Positions 46,705 to 55,508 of a stretch of 64,000 nucleotides of DNA are shown here, piece after piece (position 1 is the stretch's first letter; each line of letters starts with the position of its first letter). This stretch comes from Novosphingobium beihaiense (GTDB lineage Bacteria; Pseudomonadota; Alphaproteobacteria; Sphingomonadales; Sphingomonadaceae), in NCBI RefSeq assembly GCF_022832375.1, contig NZ_JALHLG010000005.1, positions 434,001 through 498,000 of the forward strand, given 5' to 3'. The translations under genes were made by a program, and so were the position numbers. The notes under the pieces are model-generated. The model worked only from the letters and a program-made list of their open reading frames with translations. It searched no databases and was not told the DNA's origin.

Positions 46705-48960
46705 ATGGCTCCCAGAAAACGGCCCGCGCCGGGCCTGCCGACGCGCAAGCAGATCCTCGACTTCATCCAGAACTCGCCGGTGCCCGCCGGCAAGCGCGAG
46801 ATCGCGCGTGAGTTCGGCCTCAAGGGGCAGGAGAAGATCCAGCTCAAGGCGCTGCTCAAGGACATGGCCGAGGAAGGCCTGATCGACGGCAAGCGCACGG
46901 CCTTCCACAAGATGGGCGGACTGCCGAAAGTCACGGTGCTGCGCGTTGTCGATATCGAGGAAGGCGAGGCCATCGCCGTACCCGATAATTGGCAGCCCGA
47001 AGACGCCACGCCGCCGCCGCGCATCCGGCTGATCGAAAAGGGCCGGGGATCGGCGCTTAAGAAGGGCGACCGGGTGCTCTCGCGCACCGAAGAGAGCCAC
47101 TCGGGCTGGCGCGCCTTCCCGATGAAGAAATTGACGCTGCGCTCCGAGCAGTTCCTCGGCGTCGTCGAGATCGACGGGGCGGGCAAGCCCTGGCTGGCGC
47201 CGGTCGACAAGCGCATTCGCAATTCCTCGCCGATTTCCGATCTGGGCGGGGCCGAGGCGGGCGAACTGGTGCTGGCGGAACCGGTGGGCCGCTCGGCCCG
47301 CGCTTCGGTGAAAGTCACCGAAGTGCTGGGCGAGCCGCTGGCGCCCAAGGCCTTCAGCCTGATCGCGATCCACAAGCACGGCATTCCCAATGTCTTTGGC
47401 GAAGAGACGCTGGAGGAAGCGCAGCGCGTGGCGAAGCTGCCGCTCAGCCCGGACATGCGCGAAGACCTGCGGCACTTGCCGATCGTCGCCATCGATCCGA
47501 GCGACGCGCGCGACCATGACGATGCGATCTGGGCCGAGCCGGACGGGGAAGGGGGCTTTCATGCCCTGATCGCGATTGCCGACGTTTCGTTCTATGTGCG
47601 TCCGGGCGGTGCCATCGACCGCGAGGCGCGGCGGCGCGGCAATTCGGTCTATTTTCCGGACCGGGTCGTGCCGATGCTGCCCGAAGTGCTTTCCGCCGAT
47701 GTCTGCTCGCTGCGTTCGGGCGAGGACCGGGCGGCCATGGCCTGCCATCTGCACGTCGATTCGCACGGCAAGGTCCGCGACTGGCGCTTTACCCGCGCCA
47801 CCGTGCGTATTCACGAAGTGATCGCTTATGAGGATGCGCAAGCGCGGATTGATAGCGGAGAGGCGGGGGAGAACCTGCAGAACCTCTGGGCCTGCTGGAA
47901 AGCTCTCGCCCATGCCCGCGAGCAGCGCGATCCGCTCGAACTGGAACTGCCCGAACGCCGGGTGAAGCTGGACGATCAGGGCCGCATTGCGGAGATCGCC
48001 ATTCGCGAACGGCTCGATGCGCACCGCGTCGTCGAGGATTTCATGATCGCGGCGAACGTCGCGGCGGCCAAGGCGCTGGAGGCCAAGGTGGCGCCGGTCG
48101 TCTACCGCGTCCACGAAACGCCGAGCCGGGAAAAGCTGGTCGCGCTCAAGGACTATCTGGCAACGTTCGGCAAGAAGCTGGCGCTGGGGCAGGTGATCAC
48201 GCCGGGCCTGTTCAACCGCATGCTCAAGGACATTGCCGACGAGAGCGAGAAGGCGCTGATCATGGAGGCCGTGCTGCGCAGCCAGACGCAGGCCTATTAC
48301 GGCCCGCGCAACGAAGGGCACTTCGGTCTGGCGCTGGGCTCCTACGCCCACTTCACCTCGCCGATCCGCCGCTATGCCGACTTGCTGGTGCACCGCGCGC
48401 TGGTGGATGCCTATCACCTGGAGCAGCCCAAGCCGCAGAGCGATATCCCCGCGACTTCCGGCCTTTCGGACCGCGACCGGGACGATCTGGGCAAGGTTAC
48501 CGAGGCCATCAGCCAGGCCGAGCGCCGCGCCATGGAGGCCGAGCGCGAAACGATCGACCGCTACGTTGCTGCATGGCTGTCCTCACGCGTGGGCGAGGTG
48601 TTCGATACCCGCATCACCGGCGTGCAGAAATTCGGTTTTTTCGCCACGATCATCGGCCTTGGCGGTGACGGGCTGGTGCCGGTTTCGACGCTGGGGGACG
48701 AACGCTTCGCCTATGACGAAAAAGCGCAAGTGCTTTCCGGCGAGGATAGCGGCACCAGCTATGCCGTCGGCCAGATCCTGCGGCTGCGCCTTGCCGAAGC
48801 GAATCCGCTGACCGGGGCGCTCAAGTTCGAACTGGAAGAAGGCGGCGGGCGCGTCGAGCCGCGCGGCAGGCCGATGGCGCTCAAGAAACGCGGCAAGCAT
48901 ATGGTGGGCAAGCGCGGGCGGCCCGGCAATATCCGCCATCAGGGGCGTGGCAAGCGGTAG
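46705..48960 (+). CDS. rnr: Ribonuclease R
   Basis: 751 residues from the ATG of MAPRKRPAPG (an earlier in-frame start at 46684 adds seven residues). N-terminal winged helix (PTRKQILDFIQNSPVPAGKREIAREFGLKGQEKI), cold-shock domains, and the RNB catalytic domain with IDPSDARDHDDAIWAE holding the metal-binding aspartates, ADVSFYVRPGGAIDREA and YAHFTSPIRRYADLLVHRAL. An S1 domain (GEVFDTRITGVQKFGFF) and a basic tail (KKRGKHMVGKRGRPGN) follow. It degrades structured RNA 3' to 5' and acts in rRNA quality control and cold adaptation. Confidence 0.96.
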   Translation: MAPRKRPAPGLPTRKQILDFIQNSPVPAGKREIAREFGLKGQEKIQLKALLKDMAEEGLIDGKRTAFHKMGGLPKVTVLRVVDIEEGEAIAVPDNWQPEDATPPPRIRLIEKGRGSALKKGDRVLSRTEESHSGWRAFPMKKLTLRSEQFLGVVEIDGAGKPWLAPVDKRIRNSSPISDLGGAEAGELVLAEPVGRSARASVKVTEVLGEPLAPKAFSLIAIHKHGIPNVFGEETLEEAQRVAKLPLSPDMREDLRHLPIVAIDPSDARDHDDAIWAEPDGEGGFHALIAIADVSFYVRPGGAIDREARRRGNSVYFPDRVVPMLPEVLSADVCSLRSGEDRAAMACHLHVDSHGKVRDWRFTRATVRIHEVIAYEDAQARIDSGEAGENLQNLWACWKALAHAREQRDPLELELPERRVKLDDQGRIAEIAIRERLDAHRVVEDFMIAANVAAAKALEAKVAPVVYRVHETPSREKLVALKDYLATFGKKLALGQVITPGLFNRMLKDIADESEKALIMEAVLRSQTQAYYGPRNEGHFGLALGSYAHFTSPIRRYADLLVHRALVDAYHLEQPKPQSDIPATSGLSDRDRDDLGKVTEAISQAERRAMEAERETIDRYVAAWLSSRVGEVFDTRITGVQKFGFFATIIGLGGDGLVPVSTLGDERFAYDEKAQVLSGEDSGTSYAVGQILRLRLAEANPLTGALKFELEEGGGRVEPRGRPMALKKRGKHMVGKRGRPGNIRHQGRGKR

Positions 48961-48978
48961 GAGGCGTTTGGCTCCATG

Positions 48979-49058
48979 CTTCGACAAGCTCAGCATGAGC
49001 GGAAGTGCTGGAGTGTGTAGGGTGGTGATACGAACCGCTCACCCTGAGCTTGTCGAAG
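48979..49058. repeat. REP-like inverted repeat between rnr and usp
   Basis: Arms 48979-49002 and 49035-49058 are 24 bases each and differ at two positions, around the core CTTCGACAAGCTCAG / CTGAGCTTGTCGAAG, with a 32-base loop. This GACAAGCTC-type sequence is a familiar dispersed repeat in sphingomonads and other proteobacteria (recollection). It lies between convergent genes, where it may act as a transcription stop or mRNA stabiliser. Confidence 0.8.
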
Positions 49059-49088
49059 GGTGATGGAAGCAGGGCGCCTGCTGTCCGA

Positions 49089-49544
49089 TTAACTCAGCTT
49101 TTCGATAGCGGCGGCATCGAGCCCGCCGGGCACCACGAACACCGGGCAGGTCATATGCGCCATGCCCGCGCCGGTGAAGTGCGCCACCAGCGGCCCGGGG
49201 CCGCCTTCCTTCGCCGCGCCGAGCACGAGGGCGGACACTTCGGGATGCTCTTTCAGATACTGGCGAACGACCTTGATATCCTCGCCCACGCGTACCGAAA
49301 TCACCGGCATCTTCGCGCCTTGCGAAAGCAGGTTTCCGGCCGCGGCCGTCACCATGGTTTCGGCGCGGGCGCGGGCTTCCTCCTCGATCGTGGCCTGCAC
49401 CCCGGCAAAAGCATTGAACTCCTGCGGCGGAACCAGCGCCAGCAGGTGCAGCACGCCGTCCGTTTTCGCAGCACGGCGCGCAGCAAACTGCAGCGCGATC
49501 AGCGCTTCCTCGGTTTCGTCGACAATGACCAGATAGACACGCAT
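49089..49544 (-). CDS. Universal stress protein (UspA family)
   Basis: 151 residues forming one Usp fold: N-terminal [22 protein letters not shown], and the C-terminal [39 protein letters not shown]. The canonical ATP-binding G-x2-G-x9-G-S/T motif is only partly kept ([12 protein letters not shown], ending with no G-S/T), so nucleotide binding is uncertain. It is transcribed toward the REP-like repeat and is divergent from pdhC with a 164-base gap. Confidence 0.9.
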   Translation of the reverse strand: MRVYLVIVDETEEALIALQFAARRAAKTDGVLHLLALVPPQEFNAFAGVQATIEEEARARAETMVTAAAGNLLSQGAKMPVISVRVGEDIKVVRQYLKEHPEVSALVLGAAKEGGPGPLVAHFTGAGMAHMTCPVFVVPGGLDAAAIEKLS

Positions 49545-49708
49545 CGCTGTTCCTCTCCGAGGGGCTTATCAGATTATTCCAGATGCAGCGCAAGCCATCA
49601 CCGGTGCGAAAAAAGGAACCGCTAGACGCTTGTGCGCGAAGCCCAACTTGTCCAAGGAGAAAACCAGCCCAAAACCTCCCCAGGATCACAAGGGACGATA
49701 CTGCTTCC

Positions 49709-51031
49709 ATGCCTATCGAAATCAAGATGCCCGCGCTTTCCCCGACGATGGAAGAAGGGAAACTGGCCAAATGGCTGGTGAAGGAAGGCGATACCGTCAG
49801 TTCCGGTGACATCATGGCCGAGATCGAGACGGACAAGGCCACCATGGAATTCGAAGCCGTGGACGAAGGCACGATCGGCAAGATCACAGTGCCCGAAGGG
49901 ACCGAGGGTGTGAAGGTCGGCACGGTCATCGCGCTTCTGGCCGGTGAGGACGAAGACGCTTCCGCCGTGGCGGCTGCGCCTGCCGCATCCGAAGCGCCCA
50001 AGGAAGAGCCTGCCAAGGCTGACTCCAAACCCGCTGAACCCGCTGCTCCGGCGCCTGCCGCCCCGGCCGCGCCGCAAACCACCAACCGTTCGAAGGAGGA
50101 CCGCGTGATCGCATCTCCGCTTGCCAAGCGTCTTGCCGCCGCCAAGGGCGTCGATCTCGACAGCCTGACCGGCTCGGGCCCGCGCGGCCGTATCGTCAAG
50201 GCCGATGTCGAGGCGGCGCAGCCCGGCACTGCCAAGCCCAAGGCCGCCGCTCCGGCACCCGCAAACGATGCTGCGCCCGCTGCCAAGCCCGCTACCGTGG
50301 AAATGGCCGCAGAAACCCGCGCGTTGCTGGACGACCGTATCCCGCACAGCGTGGAAAAGCTTTCGGGCATGCGCAAGACGATCGCACGCCGCCTTACCCA
50401 GTCCATGCAGGACGCGCCGCATATCTACCTCACGGTCGATATCTGCCTCGACAAGCTGATGGCGATGCGCGGCGAACTCAATGCCGCGCTGGAAAAGCAG
50501 GGCGTGAAAGTCTCGGTCAACGACATGCTGGTGAAAGCGCTGGGCAAGGCGCTGATCGACGTGCCTGAGTGCAACGTCAGCTTCGCCGGTGCCGAACTGA
50601 TCCGCTACGAGCGGGCTGACGTTTCGGTCGCTGTCTCGATCCCCGGCGGTCTCATTACCCCGATCGTGCAGGATGCCAACGGCAAGTCCTTCTCCGAAAT
50701 CGCCAAGGCGACCAAGGATCTCGGCAAGCGCGCCAAGGAAGGCAAGCTGCAGCCGCTGGAGTATCAGGGCGGCACCGCCTCGATCTCCAACATGGGCATG
50801 ATGGGCATCAAGCACTTCACCGCCGTGATCAACCCGCCGCAGGCAACGATCATCGCCATCGGCGCGGGCGAGAAGCGCCCCTGGGTCATGCCCGACGGCT
50901 CGCTGGGCGTTGCCACGGTGATGACCGCCACCGGCAGCTTCGACCACCGCGCGGTGGACGGGGCCGACGGCGCGCGTCTGATGGCCGCGTTCAAGGAATA
51001 CGTCGAAAATCCGCTGGGGATGGTCGCCTAA
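49709..51031 (+). CDS. pdhC: Pyruvate dehydrogenase E2 (dihydrolipoamide acetyltransferase)
   Basis: 440 residues from the ATG of [17 protein letters not shown]. One lipoyl domain with the lipoylated Lys in [12 protein letters not shown], an Ala/Pro linker, the E3/E1-binding peripheral domain ([29 protein letters not shown]), a second linker and the acyltransferase core with [19 protein letters not shown] and the catalytic [10 protein letters not shown]1 genes are not in the window. The lipoyl lysine is the target of LipA (4284). The E3 gene lpdA is 1.3 kb downstream, with three genes between. Confidence 0.95.
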   Translation: MPIEIKMPALSPTMEEGKLAKWLVKEGDTVSSGDIMAEIETDKATMEFEAVDEGTIGKITVPEGTEGVKVGTVIALLAGEDEDASAVAAAPAASEAPKEEPAKADSKPAEPAAPAPAAPAAPQTTNRSKEDRVIASPLAKRLAAAKGVDLDSLTGSGPRGRIVKADVEAAQPGTAKPKAAAPAPANDAAPAAKPATVEMAAETRALLDDRIPHSVEKLSGMRKTIARRLTQSMQDAPHIYLTVDICLDKLMAMRGELNAALEKQGVKVSVNDMLVKALGKALIDVPECNVSFAGAELIRYERADVSVAVSIPGGLITPIVQDANGKSFSEIAKATKDLGKRAKEGKLQPLEYQGGTASISNMGMMGIKHFTAVINPPQATIIAIGAGEKRPWVMPDGSLGVATVMTATGSFDHRAVDGADGARLMAAFKEYVENPLGMVA

Positions 51032-51040
51032 ACAAACCTT

Positions 51041-51574
51041 ATGCCAACCGAAGCCGCACCCAATTTAGTTGATTGGTTGACGTTGGCCGTTGCTGCGTTC
51101 GGCTCAGCCGCTGCCACATTTAGCGCGATTTGGATAGCAAGTAGGGAAGATCGTGAGGTCTTTGATCTTCATATTTCTTGGCAATGGTTTGGTGGCGGGA
51201 AATATGCGGAGTTACCTTTTGTATATATAAGCAACAGATCAAAGCAGTCGATAATTATCGTCGACATAGAATGGCTTCACGGGGCACTTAAAAGGTGTCC
51301 GGATCGAGGGACTGCGCTGTTTTATGAAGACCCCGGAGACCTTAATTTTCCCTATGAAGTACCAGCCGGTTCAACGGAAAAGCTTTTTCTGGATGAGGAT
51401 GGTGCGCGCAACGCGTTTGAGAAGGCATCAAAATTCGCAAATTGGTTTGGTTGGCTTGGTAGGTCGTCCATGTGGCTCCGAGTCACTACAGTTAGGGGGA
51501 CTAAAAAATTCATTGGTGGGGAGACAGCTCTCCGATGGGCAGATCGACCGCGTTGGGTGACTGGGGAGAAGTAG
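51041..51574 (+). CDS. Low-GC orphan membrane-anchored protein
   Basis: 177 residues, nine bases after pdhC. One N-terminal membrane helix (LTLAVAAFGSAAATFSAIWIA) followed by a soluble beta-rich domain (DLHISWQWFGGGKYAELPFVYISNRSKQSIIIVDIEWLHG). The G+C content is visibly near half, against about two-thirds for its neighbours, and codons such as ATA and TTA are used, so it looks recently acquired. Similar small TM-plus-beta proteins are scattered, single-gene inserts of unknown function. No family is recognised. Its stop meets the next gene's GTG directly. Confidence 0.7.
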   Translation: MPTEAAPNLVDWLTLAVAAFGSAAATFSAIWIASREDREVFDLHISWQWFGGGKYAELPFVYISNRSKQSIIIVDIEWLHGALKRCPDRGTALFYEDPGDLNFPYEVPAGSTEKLFLDEDGARNAFEKASKFANWFGWLGRSSMWLRVTTVRGTKKFIGGETALRWADRPRWVTGEK

Positions 51575-51979
51575 GTGGCCGATTCAATACTAACTGACGG
51601 CGAACTGGTCATCCGCGTGACGGCCATGCCCACCGACCTCAATCCCTACGGCGGTGTGTTCGGGGGCTGGCTGATGTGCCAGCTCGCGCTGGGCGCCGCG
51701 TCCTTCGTGACCCGGCGGACCGGCCTCAAGGCGCTGGTCGTCGGGGCGACGGACTTTGCCTTTCCCGGTGCCATGGTGGTGGGCGATGAACTCAACGTCT
51801 ATGCCCGAATCGAACGGGTGGGCCGCACTTCCATGACGATTGCGACCCGCGGCGTCGGCCGGGCGCGCGCCAGCGAAGCCCACACCGATGTGGCGAGCGG
51901 GCAATTCACCTTCGTGGTGCTCGACGGGGAAGACCGTCCATGTGCCATCGCCGATGCGCTGGGAACCAACGTGGCATGA
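51575..51979 (+). CDS. Hotdog-fold acyl-CoA thioesterase, copy 1
   Basis: 134 residues from a GTG immediately after the previous stop. The YciA-like hotdog motif is ITAMPTDLNPYGGVFGGWLMCQLALGAASF; the catalytic region with the conserved Asn/Asp and Gly (N-x2-G-x-VFGGWLM) is intact, but the usual DANAYGDIFGGW wording is changed. VGDELNVYARIERVGRTSMTIATRGV follows. It probably hydrolyses medium or long acyl-CoA. Its stop overlaps the start of a second hotdog gene (ATGA). The protein is about 45% identical by eye to that neighbour, which points to tandem duplication. Confidence 0.86.
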   Translation: MADSILTDGELVIRVTAMPTDLNPYGGVFGGWLMCQLALGAASFVTRRTGLKALVVGATDFAFPGAMVVGDELNVYARIERVGRTSMTIATRGVGRARASEAHTDVASGQFTFVVLDGEDRPCAIADALGTNVA

Positions 51980-52371
51980 CGAAAGAAATTCGCGAACCTG
52001 TCATCCGGATCACGGCCATGCCCGCCGATGCCAATGCCTATGGCGACATCTTCGGCGGCTGGCTGATGAGCCTGATGGACATGGGCGCCGGGCTGATCGC
52101 CGCGCGGCGCTCGCACGGCCGGGCTGTGACGGTGGCGATGGATGGCATGCAGTTCCACCTTCCGGTCAAGGTGGGAGACGAGGTTTCGGTCTATGGCACG
52201 CTGCTGCGCGCGGGCCGCACCTCGATGACGATCGCCATCGAGGCCTGGCGCAGACATCGCCACGAGGAAGAAGAAGTCAAAGTAACACAAGCCCAGTTCA
52301 CCTTTGTTGCGGTGGACGGTAGTGGCAAGCCCAGAGCTATCGAGCAGGGCACAATCGATCAGGAGTATTGA
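51976..52371 (+). CDS. Hotdog-fold acyl-CoA thioesterase, copy 2
   Basis: 131 residues from the ATG of MTKEIREPVI overlapping copy 1 by four bases; an upstream in-frame start inside copy 1 is rejected. It has the YciA motif ITAMPADANAYGDIFGGWLMSLMDMGAGLIA with catalytic Asp and Gly, then DGMQFHLPVKVGDEVSVYGTLLRAGRTSMTIAIEAW. The C terminus (QAQFTFVAVDGSGKPRAI) is close to copy 1's (SGQFTFVVLDGEDRPCAI). The stop is five bases before lpdA. The two may form a heterodimer or differ in chain length specificity (inference). Confidence 0.88.
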   Translation: MTKEIREPVIRITAMPADANAYGDIFGGWLMSLMDMGAGLIAARRSHGRAVTVAMDGMQFHLPVKVGDEVSVYGTLLRAGRTSMTIAIEAWRRHRHEEEEVKVTQAQFTFVAVDGSGKPRAIEQGTIDQEY

Positions 52372-52375
52372 AGCA

Positions 52376-53791
52376 GTGGCAGATTCCTACGACGTCATCG
52401 TTCTCGGTTCCGGCCCCGGCGGATATGTGTCGGCGATCCGCTGTGCGCAGCTTGGCCTTAAGACGGCTATCGTTGAGCGCGAGCTGCTCGGCGGGATCTG
52501 CCTCAACTGGGGCTGCATCCCGACCAAGGCGCTGCTGCGCTCGGCCGAAGTGTTCCACCAGATGCAGCATGCCAAGGACTATGGCCTGGCGGCGGAAAAC
52601 ATCACGGCCGATCTGGAAGCCGTGGTGAAGCGTTCGCGCGGCGTTGCCAAGCAGCTCAATCAGGGCGTCACGCACCTGATGAAGAAGAACAAGATCGCCG
52701 TGCACATGGGCACCGGCAAGCTGGTGGCGCCGGGCAAGCTGGAAGTGACCGGCGAGAAGGGCACCGAGACGCTGGAGGCCAAGCACATCATCCTGGCCGT
52801 GGGCGCCCGGGCCCGCGAATTGCCCAAGGCCAAGGCGGATGGCGAGCGCATCTGGACGTACCGCCATGCGATGACGCCCAAGGAAATGCCGAGCAAGCTG
52901 TTGGTCATCGGCTCGGGCGCGATCGGAATCGAGTTCGCCAGCTTCTACAATGATATGGGCGTTGACGTGACGGTCGTTGAGATGATGGACCGCATCGTTC
53001 CGGTCGAGGACAAGGACGTTTCGGCCTTCCTCGAAAAGCAGCTGGTCAAGCAGGGCATGAAGATCATGACCAAGGCGAACATCGGCACGATCGAGAAGAC
53101 CGGCTCCGGCGTGAAGGTCGCGATCAAGGACAAGGCAGGCAAGGAAGAAACCACCGAGTTCAGCCACGTCATCGTCGCCATCGGCATTGTGCCGAATGTC
53201 GAGAATATCGGGCTTGAAGACCTCGCCATCGAGCCGGACAAGCGCTTCCACATCAAGGTGGATGGCTATGGCCGCACCAATGTGCCGGGCGTGTGGGCGC
53301 TGGGCGATTGCGTCGAAGGCCCCTGGCTGGCGCACAAGGCGAGCCACGAAGGCGTCACCACCGCCGAAGCCATCGCGCAGGAGCTGGGCAACAAGGAGGT
53401 GCATCCGCACCCGCTCGACCGCAGCAATATTCCGGGCTGCACCTACTGCCACCCGCAGATCGCCTCCGTCGGCATGACCGAGGCCAAGGCCAAGGAAGCC
53501 GGGTACGAGCTGAAGGTCGGCATGTTCCCCTTCATCGGCAACGGCAAGGCGATTGCCCTGGGCGAGCCGGAAGGTTTCGTGAAGACAGTGTTCGATGCCA
53601 AGACCGGCGAACTGCTCGGCGCGCACATGATCGGTGCCGAAGTGACCGAGATGATCCAGGGCTATGTCGTCGGCAAGACGCTGGAAACCTCGGAAGCCGA
53701 ACTGATGAACACGGTCTTTCCGCACCCGACCATTTCGGAAACGATGCACGAAGCGACGCTCGCCGCGTTCGGGCGTGCGCTGCACATCTAA
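52376..53791 (+). CDS. lpdA: Dihydrolipoamide dehydrogenase (E3)
   Basis: 471 residues from a GTG after AGGAG. Flavoprotein disulfide reductase with FAD motif VLGSGPGGYVSAIRCAQLG, redox disulfide GGICLNWGCIPTKALL, NAD motif LLVIGSGAIGIEFASFYNDMG, and the C-terminal HPTISETMHEA His-Glu pair. It re-oxidises lipoyl groups of E2 (49709) and serves other 2-oxoacid dehydrogenases. It ends with a strong terminator and is the last gene of the pdhC-lpdA unit. Confidence 0.96.
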   Translation: MADSYDVIVLGSGPGGYVSAIRCAQLGLKTAIVERELLGGICLNWGCIPTKALLRSAEVFHQMQHAKDYGLAAENITADLEAVVKRSRGVAKQLNQGVTHLMKKNKIAVHMGTGKLVAPGKLEVTGEKGTETLEAKHIILAVGARARELPKAKADGERIWTYRHAMTPKEMPSKLLVIGSGAIGIEFASFYNDMGVDVTVVEMMDRIVPVEDKDVSAFLEKQLVKQGMKIMTKANIGTIEKTGSGVKVAIKDKAGKEETTEFSHVIVAIGIVPNVENIGLEDLAIEPDKRFHIKVDGYGRTNVPGVWALGDCVEGPWLAHKASHEGVTTAEAIAQELGNKEVHPHPLDRSNIPGCTYCHPQIASVGMTEAKAKEAGYELKVGMFPFIGNGKAIALGEPEGFVKTVFDAKTGELLGAHMIGAEVTEMIQGYVVGKTLETSEAELMNTVFPHPTISETMHEATLAAFGRALHI

Positions 53792-53817
53792 AGCGCAGCG
53801 ATTTCGCGGTATTCAGG

Positions 53818-53850
53818 AAAGGGCGTGCCGGAAGGCGCGCCCTTTTCGTT
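53818..53850. terminator. Rho-independent terminator after lpdA
   Basis: AAAGGGCGTGCC / GGCGCGCCCTTT, 12 bp with one G-T pair and a GGAA tetraloop, followed by T-rich sequence. It lies between the convergent lpdA and PilZ genes and serves both. Confidence 0.88.
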
Positions 53851-53858
53851 TTACTGGA

Positions 53859-54182
53859 TCAGGCCTGTTTGCCCGAGCGGGCAATGTGTTCGAAAACCGC
53901 GACATGGAGCGGCTCGGCGAATTCGCAGCCTACTGCATTACCCCGGGCCCAGCAGATTCGCGCCGTCAGCAATTGCATGCCGGGAATGCGGATGCGCAGC
54001 GGGATTTCCGGCCGGGCATCGGGCAGCCAGGCGATCCGGAAACCGCCGGGAGACAGATCCTCAAGCCGCGCCATCTTCCACGGACGGGTTCCCTGCCGCA
54101 CTTCGCACAGCATCGCGACGCCCACCCGCTGCGAATCCTGCGCACGCTGGCCGTCGCTTTGGGTGGTCCGTTCGTAGTCCAA
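53859..54182 (-). CDS. PilZ-domain protein
   Basis: 107 residues, a stand-alone PilZ fold. The C-terminal DLSPGGFRIAW (D/N-x-S-x-x-G) motif and VGCEFAEPL are clear. The N-terminal QRVGVAMLCEVRQG gives a possible R-x-x-x-R-like site for cyclic di-GMP, though the spacing is not canonical, so binding is uncertain. PilZ proteins transmit c-di-GMP signals to motility or envelope functions. The gene ends directly at the terminator at 53818-53850. Confidence 0.85.
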   Translation of the reverse strand: MDYERTTQSDGQRAQDSQRVGVAMLCEVRQGTRPWKMARLEDLSPGGFRIAWLPDARPEIPLRIRIPGMQLLTARICWARGNAVGCEFAEPLHVAVFEHIARSGKQA

Positions 54183-54339
54183 GGCTCTCTCCGTGACTGG
54201 AAAGGCAGCCTTGCCGCGGCAGCGTTACCATAGCGTTAGCGATAGCATGCGCCGGGGCATTGAACAGTGGATAACCCGAGAATTCCGGGCGGTGCAGCAC
54301 CGCCACAGTGGCCGGGCGCCGCACCCCGTTTGCGGTATT

Positions 54340-54855
54340 CTAGCGGAACGTCTTGGACAGGACGACCAGCGTGGGATCGCCATCGAAGGGTTCGGGCGTG
54401 AATCCCTTTTCGCGCTCCAGTTCGATCGCGGCATGGTTGTCCCGGCTTTCGATGGAGATGACCCGGCGGCAGCCGCGGCCTTCGGCCTGCCTGGCGAGGA
54501 AATCGAGCATGCTCCAGCCCACCCCCTTGCCGCGATGGTTGCCGCAAACCGAAATGGCGATTTCGCACGTATCCAGCGGACCGTCGCAGGCGAGCAGCCC
54601 GGAAGCGACGATCTGGCCGCTCGCCTTGTTGACGGCGAGCCACGATTCGGTGCGGAAATGATCGGTGTGGACCAGCGGCGCGAGCTGCTCGTGCGTCACA
54701 TGTTCTGCCGCGGCCAGAAAGCGGAACCGGCGGTCCTCGTCGGATACACGATCAAAGAATGCGGCCAGTTCCGGCTCGTCAGCCTCAGTAACGGGACGAA
54801 CGTCGAGTTCGATTCCAGACCGCGTGGCCAGCGTGATGGTGTCGGAAAGAGACAT
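54340..54855 (-). CDS. GNAT-family N-acetyltransferase
   Basis: 171 residues with the acetyl-CoA-binding motif VCGNHRGKGVGWSMLDFLARQA (R/Q-x-x-G-x-G pattern) and the usual N-terminal VRPVTEADEPELAAFFDRVSDEDRRFRFLAA opening. The IEIAISVCGNHRGKG-like strand (CEIAISV) and the GFTPEPFDGDPTLVVL C terminus complete one GNAT domain. The substrate cannot be told; the opening resembles acetyltransferases fused to acyl-CoA synthetases. It stands alone between the surface locus and the PilZ gene. Confidence 0.9.
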   Translation of the reverse strand: MSLSDTITLATRSGIELDVRPVTEADEPELAAFFDRVSDEDRRFRFLAAAEHVTHEQLAPLVHTDHFRTESWLAVNKASGQIVASGLLACDGPLDTCEIAISVCGNHRGKGVGWSMLDFLARQAEGRGCRRVISIESRDNHAAIELEREKGFTPEPFDGDPTLVVLSKTFR

Positions 54856-55016
54856 GGAAGAAGAACTCCGATGAGAGGGTAGCTGCTCCCTAGTTCGCTA
54901 TCGGGCCTCTTGCCTTGATCAAGATCAGCCCTTGTCCTGCGCCCAGGCACAATACCAGACGGCGGCAGCACAGGGAACGGAAAGTAGAAAGGCCCTCCAT
55001 CGCCCAAAGGCGGGCA

Positions 55017-55508
55017 CTACCCGCCAATCCATCCCGCCACACCAAGGCGCTGGATCTGCTGGTCCAGGAGCCGTTCGATCATGGCGCCATCGGCAGTCTT
55101 GCATCCCATTTTATAGCGCAGGACCGTGCGCTGCCCATCTTCCCCAACCCATTCCAAAGTCAGGTCCGATGTGTCCATGGGATGGTTCTCGCAAGGCCAG
55201 TCCCGCACGCTGCCTGACGGCGGGCGTATGGGGGCTACGGCTCTGCTCACGTCTCCGTATGTCTTTCGGGAAACCGCGCGGGAACGCGAGCCGGCCAAGG
55301 CGGTGTGCTGCAGTCCCTCGAAACGGACCAGACCGCCCGGTGTCACGCTGACCTGATAGACGGGGCAAAAGCCGTGACACGGGCCCTGCGAGATAACGAT
55401 TTCCTCCCGTTGCGCCGCTGTTTTTCTGCTGCCCGGCGCCACGGTGCATCCCCCTGCCATAAGCAGGAGAATGCACGCTGCACCGACGCAAGCGAAGGTC
55501 TTTACCAT
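55017..55508 (-). CDS. DUF6438-family lipoprotein, translationally coupled to the autotransporter
   Basis: 163 residues with a lipoprotein signal (CILLLMAGGC). The DUF6438 signature is ISQGPCHGFCPVYQVSVTPGGLVRFEG, with two cysteines flanking HGF. Two more cysteines occur in WPCENHP and MGCKTADG. Its ATG overlaps the end of the autotransporter reading frame (ATGGTAA), so it is translated by coupling. The function of DUF6438 is unknown. The coupling suggests it assists or modifies the autotransporter, or is simply a surface-locus passenger. The stop is 161 bases before the GNAT gene start. Confidence 0.82.
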   Translation of the reverse strand: MVKTFACVGAACILLLMAGGCTVAPGSRKTAAQREEIVISQGPCHGFCPVYQVSVTPGGLVRFEGLQHTALAGSRSRAVSRKTYGDVSRAVAPIRPPSGSVRDWPCENHPMDTSDLTLEWVGEDGQRTVLRYKMGCKTADGAMIERLLDQQIQRLGVAGWIGG

